From CAYZWU01 sp964482235 (GTDB taxonomy: Bacteria > Planctomycetota > B15-G4 > CAYZWU01), in contig CAYZWU010000074.1 in the NCBI GenBank assembly GCA_964482235.1, positions 1 through 20,857 of the forward strand: a stretch of DNA of 20,857 nt. Direction: 5' to 3'. Positions within the stretch are counted from its first letter, which is position 1. The number at the start of each line of letters is the position of its first letter. Position numbers and translations under genes: made by a program. The notes under the pieces are model-generated. The model was not told the origin of the DNA. It ran no database searches and saw only the letters and a list, made by a program, of their open reading frames with translations. Of this stretch, positions 1-7,317 are shown piece by piece.

Positions 1-1
1 T

Positions 2-1555
2 TCTGTAATCGAGTGTAACATTATAAGGGGGAATGTAGCATATTTTGGCGGTGGCGGGATATCGTCGCTGGCATCTACAGATGGCTGCTTTATTCATGAT
101 AATATTATTCTTGAAAATATATCAGACACAGGAGCTGGACTTGGGTGTAATCAGGCAAGCTCTGCGAGGATATTTGGAAACGTAATCGCATGTAACCAGG
201 CGATATTGGGATATGGTCAGGGTGGCGGGATAGTGGTGGTTTGGCATTCAATGCCATCGATCATCGGCAACACGATCGTTGACAACTACGCAAAGGACGG
301 CGGCGGAGGGATTACTTGCGGTGCACAAGCGGTGGCAACGTTGAGAAACAACATCTTGTGGGGAAACGATGCCCCCAAGGGAAAGGAAATCTGGGTCCAG
401 GATCACGGCGGCGGCGGTCCGGCCAGGTTGGATATCTACTACTCTGACGTGGAGGGAGGCAAGTTCCAGGTGCAGGTCGACCAGGGCTGCGTGCTGAACT
501 GGGGTACGGGGATGATCGATGCCGACCCGGCTTTTGTCGACGCGGATGGAAGGGATTATCATCTGACCTGGAGCTCGCCGTGCAGGGATGCGGGGTTCAC
601 CTACACAGCGCTTCCGGACTTCGACTTCGAGGGCGACCCGCGAGTGGCGGACGCTTCGGTCGACATGGGGGCGGATGAATTCTACCCGCACCTCTATCAG
701 AGCGGGGAAACTGTTCCGGGAGGCGACCTGGTTCTCAAGGTGACCGGCTACCCCGGCTGGGCGCCGGTGCGGCTTCTTCTCGGAAACGGGATCAAGGACC
801 CGCCGCAAATGACTGCCAGGGGATTGCTGCACCTGGACTGGCCGATCGCGCCTTTCGATGTGGGGGCCATACCGGGGAGCGGTGTGCTGGAGGAGTCGCG
901 ACCGGTTCCGGCTTGGTGGTCGCCCGGAGAGGAGCACCCCCTTCAGGCACTGCTCGGCCCAGTCTACTATCCCAGCTCCCTGCTGACCAACCTGTGCGTC
1001 GTGGAAGTGTCTGAAACGCCTGCGAGTGAGTACCGTTACGACGATGCCACGGCCGAAAGCGCTTTAGGGCTGACGAACGGCGGTGATCTTTGCTGGATGC
1101 ACCGTTTCGACGCGAAACCGGGAGGAGAGACGATCGTGTCGATCAGCACCGCCTTCGGAAACCTGACCTACGGCGGGGGTCCGGCAAACGGGACACCCTG
1201 CAGCGTCTACGTTTGGAATGACGTCAACAACGACGGCGACCCGAGCGACTGCGTGATCATGGCCACGGGTAGCGGTGTCGTGGATCACACCAACACGGCC
1301 AGGATGAACACCTACCCGATCGGGCCGGTGACGGTATCCGGGGTCTTCTTCGTGGGGTGCAAGGTGACCCTGACGGCAGGCGAGTACCCGGCTCCGATGG
1401 ACCAGTCGACACCATACGTGTCGGGCGACGGGTGGTTCTGCTACAGCAACTTTCCCGGCGGATTCAACTACCAGAACCTCCCGGCCAACCATGGCCTGGA
1501 AGAGACCGGCCAAGCCGGCTTTTCTTCCTACTGGTTGTTGCGCTCGGGGTATTGA
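2..1555 (+). CDS. Right-handed parallel beta-helix protein, 3' part only (start lies before the window)
   Basis: The frame is open from base 2, so the gene begins outside the window; 517 residues are visible. The first ~125 visible residues carry beta-helix rungs with GN.I..N patterns (GNTIVDNY, RNNILWGND). A segment follows with the pattern IDADPAFVDADGRDYHL...SPCRDAG, typical of 'choice-of-anchor' beta-helix proteins of secreted bacterial origin. The remainder (from about base 700) is two all-beta regions without a name I recognise; the last ~175 residues contain an Asp/Asn-rich stretch (WNDVNNDGDPSDC) that might bind calcium. Such proteins are exported; function is unknown. The first ~240 bases are clearly more AT-rich than the rest of the gene. 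It converges on the peptidase gene. The fold call is firm, the function is not. Confidence 0.85.
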   Translation, partial: SVIECNIIRGNVAYFGGGGISSLASTDGCFIHDNIILENISDTGAGLGCNQASSARIFGNVIACNQAILGYGQGGGIVVVWHSMPSIIGNTIVDNYAKDGGGGITCGAQAVATLRNNILWGNDAPKGKEIWVQDHGGGGPARLDIYYSDVEGGKFQVQVDQGCVLNWGTGMIDADPAFVDADGRDYHLTWSSPCRDAGFTYTALPDFDFEGDPRVADASVDMGADEFYPHLYQSGETVPGGDLVLKVTGYPGWAPVRLLLGNGIKDPPQMTARGLLHLDWPIAPFDVGAIPGSGVLEESRPVPAWWSPGEEHPLQALLGPVYYPSSLLTNLCVVEVSETPASEYRYDDATAESALGLTNGGDLCWMHRFDAKPGGETIVSISTAFGNLTYGGGPANGTPCSVYVWNDVNNDGDPSDCVIMATGSGVVDHTNTARMNTYPIGPVTVSGVFFVGCKVTLTAGEYPAPMDQSTPYVSGDGWFCYSNFPGGFNYQNLPANHGLEETGQAGFSSYWLLRSGY

Positions 1556-1665
1556 GGGAGACTGAAGGCGCCATAAATCCTCTCTCAAGGAACATCCGAC
1601 ACCACCGAAAAGATGTCGAGCTCTTCTCTGAAATCTCCGGCTGAGATTGCGCGGGCTCGGTAAAA

Positions 1666-1698
1666 AAGCCCGGCACTCCTCGAAGGGATGCCGGGCTT
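1666..1698 (-). terminator. Rho-independent terminator for the C25 peptidase gene
   Basis: A perfect 10-bp stem (AAGCCCGGCA at 1666-1675, TGCCGGGCTT at 1689-1698) with a 13-nt loop. Read on the minus strand, the stem runs directly into six U residues (A-run at 1662-1667), so it is an intrinsic terminator for leftward transcription. It lies about 150 nt past the stop codon of the peptidase gene. On the plus strand no U-run follows. Confidence 0.85.
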
Positions 1699-1796
1699 CG
1701 ATCTGTGCGCCGGGCATGGCGCGCAGCGCCGGATCCGGCGGTGTCGTGGCCGCAACCTCGCCCGAATCTGTGAGGAACTGTGTCCGAAAGTGTGAG

Positions 1797-1824
1797 AGCC
1801 GGGGGAGGGCTGCCTCCCCCGGCT
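1797..1824. terminator. Strong 12-bp hairpin just past the peptidase stop codon
   Basis: AGCCGGGGGAGG (1797-1808) pairs perfectly with CCTCCCCCGGCT (1813-1824) around a 4-nt loop. It starts 27 nt downstream of the peptidase stop codon and has no U-run on either strand. It may protect the 3' end or pause polymerase ahead of the terminator at 1666-1698. A perfect 14-bp palindrome (CGCC-GGATCC-GGCG) at 1727-1740 lies between the two hairpins. The gap 1556-1851 holds no gene that I can support. Confidence 0.6.
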
Positions 1825-1851
1825 ACTCGATGGCAATGATTTTCTGACCGA

Positions 1852-4542
1852 TCACTCCACCACGGTGACCTCGATCGAACCCGTGCCGTTCGGGTTGTCG
1901 CCGCCGATCGCCCAGGTGTAGCTGCCGTTGTCCACCGAGATCGCGTGGAGGTAGAAGGTGTAGGGAGTGCTCGGTGCCGTGAAGGTCTGATAGATGTAGC
2001 CGTCGCTGTTCAGCGTTCCCGCGGCCACGCGGTAGACGGGGAGATCGAGCCCCATCGTGCCGTAGGGTGTTGTGTAGGGTCCGGGTCCCTCCGAGTAGTA
2101 GACGAAGAAGGTCTGAGAGCTCTCGCCGCCCACGATGATTTCGAAGGGTGTGTTCACAGGAAGGTTGGACAGGTCCTCCGGGGCCATGTTGTAGGGAGGG
2201 CCTCCCACGAGGAAACCGTGAAACGAATTCGGGAATGTGTTCGATCCGTTGCTGCTCGAAACGGACACGTCCAGCATTCCGTAGCTGCCCACGGCCGGCG
2301 TGATGCAGTCGAGGGTGTTCTCATCGATGAAGGTCGTGCTCGACGCGGGCGTGCCCTCGAATGAGGCGGTCATGGCCGGGCTCGAGGTGAAGTTGTATCC
2401 CGAGAGCGTCACTGCCGTACCGCCGCATGTGGGGCCGATGGCGGGATTCACGGTGGCGATGAACGGAACGGCCGCTCCGTTGTCGACCTGTGCGGTCGAT
2501 TCGAGGGGGATGGCGTTGTTGGCTGTCACGGTGAGGTCGAGCACGCCGGTGGCCGCCGGGCTCACGTCGAAGACGGCCAGGCCGGAGGAGTCGGTGAATC
2601 CGACGAGGTAGATCGTGCTGTCCATCATCAGGCAGACGCGGGCGCCTTCCACCGGTGTCCCATCCGCAATGACGCGGATCGGGAAGTCCGACTGGCCGAC
2701 GGGCAGGGTGGCGCCGTGGATCACGTCGAGTTCGAAGGGAGTGTCCTTGAAGACCGGCATCTCGGCGTCGCCGAAGAGGTTCAGCTCGTAGAAGCAGTAG
2801 CATTCCGTTGCATTACCCCAGATCACGAAGATCCTGTTGTCCTTGCCGGCGCAGTGGATCTGGCCGAGGCTCCAGTAATCCCATTCCGGTTTGAAGATGC
2901 CTTTCCAGAATTTCTTGTCCCACGAGGCGGAATAAGGCTTGTGAGGCATGCCGGGGAGGTACCAGCCATACCTCGAGTTGCCCACGTAGAAGCCGCCGCC
3001 GCCCGGTGCGTTGCAGTACTGTTCGGCCAGGCAGTCGTTGCTGTCGAACGAGGCGGAGAAGCACGACAGGGAGTAGAAGGAGCCGTACCGCGGCGCGTTC
3101 GTCAGGTTGTACATGTCGCTTGAATTGAGATAGCCTGTTCCGGCCTGGATCGAGCCGGTGCTGCCGTGCCCGGTGTGGTTGATGAAGTTATGACCCGAGT
3201 TCATCTCGGAGACGGCGCTCGATGGGCTCAGGTTGCCCAGGCTCTCGTAGAGCTTGATCGTGGTGAAGAAGTCGGGAACCCACAGGTACTCGATCTCGTC
3301 CTTCAGCACAGCGCCGTTCGTCGATCCATCGAGCCACGAGGCGAGCATCAGGACCCTGGTCTGGTAGTCGGTGGGTAGCGCCGGCATGGAGCTGTGCCCC
3401 TCGTACTGGAGCACCTTGTCGATGAACAGGTCGACCTGCGACGTGGTGTCCACCGGAGCGCGCGCCACGTACACATCGGAATAGGCGTCGATGTTGTCCG
3501 GAAAGAGCTCACCCCACGTGCTGTCCCCGTCGTCGTTCCACGTGTTGTCCAGATCACAGAAATAGACGTCGCAGGGGATGTCGCTGCCGTAGTTGCCTCC
3601 CGTGGCAAAGGCCTTCCGGTAGGGCACCTTGCCCGTGTCGCCGCCGAGCAGGAAGAAGACGAGCCCCTTGTTCTGCCAGTAGTCCTTGACGCAGTTGCGG
3701 ATCTTTTCCTGGTTGTCCGTGCCGGTGTAGTTGGAGTAGACCCACGAGGTGCTCTTCACCTCTGTGGGGACGCCCTTCTTCGTTTTCCAGTCGGCGAGCC
3801 TCTGGAAGAGGGAGACATAGGCCGAATCGGTGACGATCAGGTAGTCGACCGTGTCGGCGCGAGTCTGGTCCGGCCTGTGAAGCGCCGCCCGGGCAGGGAC
3901 GTCGCCGGGATTCGAGACCATGCCGAGGACCTGCCTGCGGACGATCCGCTCGGCGTTCTCGCTGCGCACGAAGACCTGCTGGTCAGGTTCGGCCATGGGA
4001 GCGAGCTCGAGGTCCACCTCCATCCGGGTGACGAGGTGGAGCTCGCCCTTCTTCGGGATGTACTGCAGGGGAAAGAGAGAGATCGCGGCGATCCGGTAGC
4101 CGGAGAGGTTGCCCTGGTGGGCCACCTTGGCGAACTGCCCGGGGAAGGCGGCTTCGGATCCGTAGACGGCCAAATCGGGAGGGGTGAACTCGAACCACTC
4201 CGGATGACTCATCGGCACGGGGACCTGGGCCGGGTAGATCGACCACTTCCCGTCGATCTTGCGGCTTTCCACGACCCGCGCGTCGATGCTCACGACCTCA
4301 TAGCCCGCCGGCAGGGAAAAGTGCAGTGTCCGGTAGGGCAGCATGGGGGATCCGGGTCGGGTGAGAAACTCGGAATCCCTGAAATCGACGCAATCGAAAC
4401 CATCGAGCCTGGAAAAGGAGAGCTCCTCGACCTGCAGATCCAGCGTGGTTGAAATCGACCCGGCCGACGCAGGGGCAGCGATTGCCAGGATGCCAAGAAT
4501 GAGGAAGAAAGCGGCAGGCAGGATCCGTTTACATGTTCGCAT
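1852..4542 (-). CDS. Secreted gingipain-like cysteine peptidase, family C25, with IPT/TIG domain
   Basis: 896 residues. A Sec signal peptide (about 1-27, ending APASA) is followed by a gingipain-type propeptide region (about 45-185), a C25 caspase-like catalytic domain (about 230-590), an all-beta linker (600-690), an IPT/TIG domain (about 697-778, beginning NPAIGPTCGGTAVTLSG) and a final beta module (about 790-896). The catalytic dyad is visible: His459 in NHTGHGS and Cys494 in SLSCFSASFD. Their 35-residue spacing is close to that of RgpB (His211/Cys244). The start is supported by GGAGA seven bases upstream of ATG. The protein probably degrades proteins outside the cell or processes surface proteins. 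I see no obvious type IX secretion sorting domain at the C-terminus. Two hairpins, one with a U-run, lie downstream. Confidence 0.92.
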   Translation of the reverse strand: MRTCKRILPAAFFLILGILAIAAPASAGSISTTLDLQVEELSFSRLDGFDCVDFRDSEFLTRPGSPMLPYRTLHFSLPAGYEVVSIDARVVESRKIDGKWSIYPAQVPVPMSHPEWFEFTPPDLAVYGSEAAFPGQFAKVAHQGNLSGYRIAAISLFPLQYIPKKGELHLVTRMEVDLELAPMAEPDQQVFVRSENAERIVRRQVLGMVSNPGDVPARAALHRPDQTRADTVDYLIVTDSAYVSLFQRLADWKTKKGVPTEVKSTSWVYSNYTGTDNQEKIRNCVKDYWQNKGLVFFLLGGDTGKVPYRKAFATGGNYGSDIPCDVYFCDLDNTWNDDGDSTWGELFPDNIDAYSDVYVARAPVDTTSQVDLFIDKVLQYEGHSSMPALPTDYQTRVLMLASWLDGSTNGAVLKDEIEYLWVPDFFTTIKLYESLGNLSPSSAVSEMNSGHNFINHTGHGSTGSIQAGTGYLNSSDMYNLTNAPRYGSFYSLSCFSASFDSNDCLAEQYCNAPGGGGFYVGNSRYGWYLPGMPHKPYSASWDKKFWKGIFKPEWDYWSLGQIHCAGKDNRIFVIWGNATECYCFYELNLFGDAEMPVFKDTPFELDVIHGATLPVGQSDFPIRVIADGTPVEGARVCLMMDSTIYLVGFTDSSGLAVFDVSPAATGVLDLTVTANNAIPLESTAQVDNGAAVPFIATVNPAIGPTCGGTAVTLSGYNFTSSPAMTASFEGTPASSTTFIDENTLDCITPAVGSYGMLDVSVSSSNGSNTFPNSFHGFLVGGPPYNMAPEDLSNLPVNTPFEIIVGGESSQTFFVYYSEGPGPYTTPYGTMGLDLPVYRVAAGTLNSDGYIYQTFTAPSTPYTFYLHAISVDNGSYTWAIGGDNPNGTGSIEVTVVE

Positions 4543-4591
4543 AGTTTTTCTCCATTATCTTGATCGGTGATGAGGTGATTGCAATCGGCTT

Positions 4592-4768
4592 AATCCGAGC
4601 ATTTCATCGATTTCTACTGCGGAGGCGCCAGATCGATGTGGACTGCGTTGCAGCACACGATTCGATCCTCAACCTGTCATAAACAGGCCTGCGGTCGAAT
4701 CGCGCGCTGCGCCTTGCTACATCCCATCTGACGACTCCTCGTTACGAAATCGATGAAATGTTCGGATT
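4592..4768. repeat. 177-bp imperfect palindrome (hairpin or cruciform element)
   Basis: Three pairs of arms share one centre at base 4680. The outer arms are 4592-4614 and 4746-4768 (22 of 23 complementary). The middle arms are 4650-4665 and 4695-4710 (14 of 16; the two mismatches become G-U pairs in a minus-strand RNA). The inner arms are CCTGT 4673-4677 and ACAGG 4683-4687 with a 5-nt loop. The stretches between outer and middle arms also pair partly, with small bulges (GGAG, CAGAT, ATGT blocks). Weaker mirror similarity continues to about 4549 and 4812. The element lies 50 nt upstream of the peptidase start, so it is either a structured leader or promoter element of that gene or a MITE-like insertion. 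No gene is seen in 4543-4981. Confidence 0.7.
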
Positions 4769-4862
4769 TTAAGATCGTGTCGGGAATCAGATCCGTACGA
4801 TCAAAATATACCAGAAGATACAATAAAAATAAACAGGGAGGTGCGGATGCGGTATGTAACGG

Positions 4863-4928
4863 AAGCGCCTCGCTGCCGCAGGCCGGGACTATGTCGTTAG
4901 TACCTGACCTGCAAGCAGCAAGGCGCTT
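4863..4928. terminator. Long hairpin downstream of the propeller gene, terminator-like
   Basis: AAGCGCCTCGCTGC (4863-4876) pairs with 4915-4928. The single mismatch is a G-U pair in minus-strand RNA. Nested inside are GCAGG/CCTGC (4878-4882 and 4908-4912) and GGGACTA/TAGTACC (6 of 7 pairs), closing on a 6-nt loop. It begins 53 nt past the stop codon of the leftward propeller gene. A run of five T follows the right arm on the plus strand (4927-4931), so by U-tract it would terminate rightward transcription; for the leftward gene it could still act as a 3' end structure. Confidence 0.5.
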
Positions 4929-4981
4929 TTTCTGCCTCGAGTCCAGAGAGGAGGCGATTGCTCGGAAATCATTGCATGGGG

Positions 4982-6490
4982 CTATGGCAGCACAATCACC
5001 TCGACCAGATCGTAGTCCAGAACATTGGAGTCGTTCAGACCGCCATTCGGATTGTCGTCCGCCACCAGCATGAGCCACCACATACCCGTTGTCGTCAAGG
5101 GACCATTGTAGATGAGAGCCGTCTTGTCGAGCAGGCCACCGGTGAAGTAGGCGTTGGCCGCACCAGGCATCCAGGATGGAGAGACGTGGGAACCGTAAGA
5201 CCACCATTGACTGCTTGGCATCATGGCGAGCACCCAGACGTCGACGAAACACTCGGTCGAACAGACGACGTCGATGTCGATGGCCAGCGCGACATCCTGC
5301 GTCCTCGTCACGATCAGGATCTCGTCCTGGCCGTTGGCTTTGATGTCGAGATGGACAGCTTGTTGTGGCACCCCTCCGGTATGTTCCAGGTCATGGCGAA
5401 ACATCGGCCATTGAGTATCACCCAGGCCGCCGGAACTGCCGTTGATCGCAAAAAGATAGCCGTCGGTGTTGCCGACGTAGATGGTTCCGTCTGCTCCGAT
5501 CGCCGGGCAGGACTCCACGAAGCCTCCCAACCAGGAGTTCCACTTCTCGCTTCCGTCCGGATTGATCGCACAGAGATAGCCGGATTCGGAACCGATAAAG
5601 ATGGTGCCGTCCGCTCCGATCGCCGGAGAGCATCGTACGTTGCCCGCCAGCGGGAACATCCACTTCTGGCTTCCATTGGGATTGATCGCGAATAGGTGTA
5701 GATAGCCAGAGCCCACATAGATGGTCCCGTCTGCTCCGATAACCGGGGAGGAATGCACGTCACCCCCCAGGCCGAAAATCCACTTCTCGGTGCCGTTCGG
5801 ATTGATCGCATAGAGGTGGTTGTCGAATGAGCCCACGTAGACGGTGCCATCCGCTCCGATCGCAGGCGAGGAGGTGATCACGTCCCCAGTCTGGAACATC
5901 CACTGCTGGTTCCCGTCCCGATCGAGTGCAAAAAGGTTGCCGTCAGTGGTGCCCACGTAGATGGTGGTATCCCTTCCGATCGCCGGGCAGGACTCCACGT
6001 AACCGCCCAGATAGGTGTTCCACTTCTCGCTCCCGTCCGGATCGATCGCATAGAGATGGCCGGATTCAGAGCCGACATAAATGGTACCGTCCGCTCCGAT
6101 CGCCGGAGAGCATCGTACATTGCCCGCCAGCGGTATCGACCACTTCTGACTGCCATCGGGATTGATCGCGAAAAGGTGTAGATAATTGGATCCCACGTAG
6201 ATTGTGCCGTCTGCTCCGATCGCCGGGGAGGAATGCACGTCACCCCCCAGGCCGATATTCCACTTCTCGGTGCCGTCCGGATCGAGCGCGTAGAGGTAGT
6301 TGTCCCAAGATCCCACGTAGATGGTGCCATCCGTCCCGATCGCCGGGGAGGAAGTGACCATATCCCCCGTCTGGAACGCCCACTGCTGCGTACCGTTCTG
6401 CGCCAGGACCAAGGGCGAAAGTACAAGCAGGACAATCAGAAAAGAAATCGTCATTCTGAATGGATTGTTCGATCTGCGAGCGATGTACAT
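4982..6490 (-). CDS. Exported PQQ-like beta-propeller repeat protein
   Basis: 502 residues from the preferred start. An in-frame ATG further upstream (6613) would add 41 residues ahead of a normal signal peptide. The chosen ATG has AAGGAG six bases upstream and begins directly before a hydrophobic signal segment (about 13-30, ending PLVLA). Residues 47-366 are eight 40-residue repeats of the form SPAIGADGTIYVGS..G.LYAI.PDGSEKW, the outer-strand signature of PQQ-like (PQQ/BamB-type) propellers. The repeats suggest a closed eight-bladed ring. Residues ~370-502 form an all-beta tail with two close cysteines (CSTEC). Such proteins are usually periplasmic or surface-bound and act in binding or scaffolding. 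Nothing here indicates bound PQQ or dehydrogenase activity. Confidence 0.88.
   Translation of the reverse strand: MYIARRSNNPFRMTISFLIVLLVLSPLVLAQNGTQQWAFQTGDMVTSSPAIGTDGTIYVGSWDNYLYALDPDGTEKWNIGLGGDVHSSPAIGADGTIYVGSNYLHLFAINPDGSQKWSIPLAGNVRCSPAIGADGTIYVGSESGHLYAIDPDGSEKWNTYLGGYVESCPAIGRDTTIYVGTTDGNLFALDRDGNQQWMFQTGDVITSSPAIGADGTVYVGSFDNHLYAINPNGTEKWIFGLGGDVHSSPVIGADGTIYVGSGYLHLFAINPNGSQKWMFPLAGNVRCSPAIGADGTIFIGSESGYLCAINPDGSEKWNSWLGGFVESCPAIGADGTIYVGNTDGYLFAINGSSGGLGDTQWPMFRHDLEHTGGVPQQAVHLDIKANGQDEILIVTRTQDVALAIDIDVVCSTECFVDVWVLAMMPSSQWWSYGSHVSPSWMPGAANAYFTGGLLDKTALIYNGPLTTTGMWWLMLVADDNPNGGLNDSNVLDYDLVEVIVLP
5393..6352 (-). repeat. 480-bp tandem duplication inside the propeller gene
   Basis: Repeats 1-4 (bases 5873-6352) and repeats 5-8 (5393-5872) form two copies of a 480-bp unit in exact register. 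For example, the stretch at 5751-5760 recurs at 6231-6240, and long runs around it are identical or nearly so. Within a unit the four 120-bp repeats are more divergent and have distinct signatures (SSPA/DVH, SSPA/NVR, CSPA/YVE, SCPA/VIT), each of which recurs four repeats later. Confidence 0.88.
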
Positions 6491-6496
6491 CTTGTT

Positions 6497-6502
6497 CTCC
6501 TT
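6497..6502 (-). promoter_or_regulatory. Ribosome binding site fixing the propeller-protein start
   Basis: AAGGAG on the minus strand, six bases before the ATG at 6490. It decides between this start, which gives a normal signal peptide, and upstream in-frame ATGs that lack a comparable site. Confidence 0.75.
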
Positions 6503-6650
6503 GTCTCCGTGAATTTGGATCGTCTGAGTCATGAAAGCCGGCTCCTTCGAGAAAACGCTTGTCTCTTGCCGGCTGCTGATACAGCGCAATGGATGCGAGG
6601 AGTCCGACATCAAAAAAAGGAAGGTCGTTGCAGGGTGTGAAATGTCCTCT

Positions 6651-7205
6651 CTAGAGCCAGGCAGCTGCCAGGGCGCCGAGGAGAAGGGAGAAGAGGGAGA
6701 GGATAAGGGCTCCGCCCGGGCTGATTCCCCTCTGCAGGGGCAGATCGAATTCCACTTCCGATATCGTGCGGCTGTCCATGTCCACCAGCAGCGAGCTGTC
6801 GCACTCGTAGGCGAGGCAGTACTCGAGAAGCTGGCGCCGCACCCGGGCCGCCGGAGGAGAGGCGGCGTCAGCGCCGGTCTTGGAGTCGGCCACGAAGAGC
6901 CGCCTTCCCTTCTTTACTATAAAGTCTGCGTGCAGCGTGGTTTCCGACCTCTCCCCGTCGACGAGCACGGCAACATGCTGCGGGACCTGCTCCCCGAGGA
7001 CCGTGAAGCCGTTTTCCTCGAGCAGTTTTTTCGCGGCGCCTTCCATCCGGCGTCCCCGGCGGGCTTTGGCGGAGATCCGGATCCGGGAAAGCAGGACGGC
7101 GACCCTGTAAAAAATTGCGCCGCCCAGCAGAGCGGCAGCAGCAAGGGAGAAGGCTGCGATCCATGTTCCGTTTGGGCCTTCAAGGATTTCGATAATTTTT
7201 TCCAT
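6651..7205 (-). CDS. Small two-helix membrane protein with PD-(D/E)XK nuclease-like core
   Basis: 184 residues. A hydrophobic segment lies at about 14-38 and a second at the extreme C-terminus (about 164-184), so the central domain is held at the membrane at both ends. The core has the order expected of the restriction-endonuclease-like fold: a helix with Glu55 (EGAAKKLLEENGF), a strand with Asp94 (HADFIV), then Asp107-Ser-Lys109 (FVADSKTG), then a helix with Gln125 (RRQLLEYCLAY). This resembles NERD, YraN and other small PD-(D/E)XK families. I do not recognise the exact family. No good Shine-Dalgarno is seen before the ATG. The gene is divergent from the NYN-LOTUS gene. The fold call is inference from motif spacing; a catalytic role is likely but unproven. 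Confidence 0.7.
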   Translation of the reverse strand: MEKIIEILEGPNGTWIAAFSLAAAALLGGAIFYRVAVLLSRIRISAKARRGRRMEGAAKKLLEENGFTVLGEQVPQHVAVLVDGERSETTLHADFIVKKGRRLFVADSKTGADAASPPAARVRRQLLEYCLAYECDSSLLVDMDSRTISEVEFDLPLQRGISPGGALILSLFSLLLGALAAAWL

Positions 7206-7317
7206 GGATGAGGTCTCGTCTTTTATGTGATATTTACCATCGATTTGATGTATAAATCAGCCGCCTGCCGCGATGTGCGGCAAGAACTGATTCATCACGG
7301 TGCTGAAAGGTGCATCC
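7206..7317. promoter_or_regulatory. Divergent promoter region between the nuclease-like and NYN genes
   Basis: 112 bp between two divergent start codons. Positions ~7215-7260 are AT-rich, unlike the flanks, and include TATAAAT at about 7250 on the plus strand. I cannot assign -35 and -10 boxes with confidence. AAAGG at 7306-7310, seven bases before the ATG at 7318, serves the NYN gene and favours that start over a GTG at 7300. Confidence 0.45.

Noticed and set aside
3394..4452. A 352-codon plus-strand frame opposite the C25 peptidase
   Set aside because: Antisense shadow without recognisable domain or ribosome binding site; the peptidase frame has signal peptide and catalytic residues.
4863..4928. 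Integron attC site
   Set aside because: The size and folded shape are suggestive, but the flanking RYYYAAC and GTTRRRY core boxes are absent and no integrase gene is nearby.
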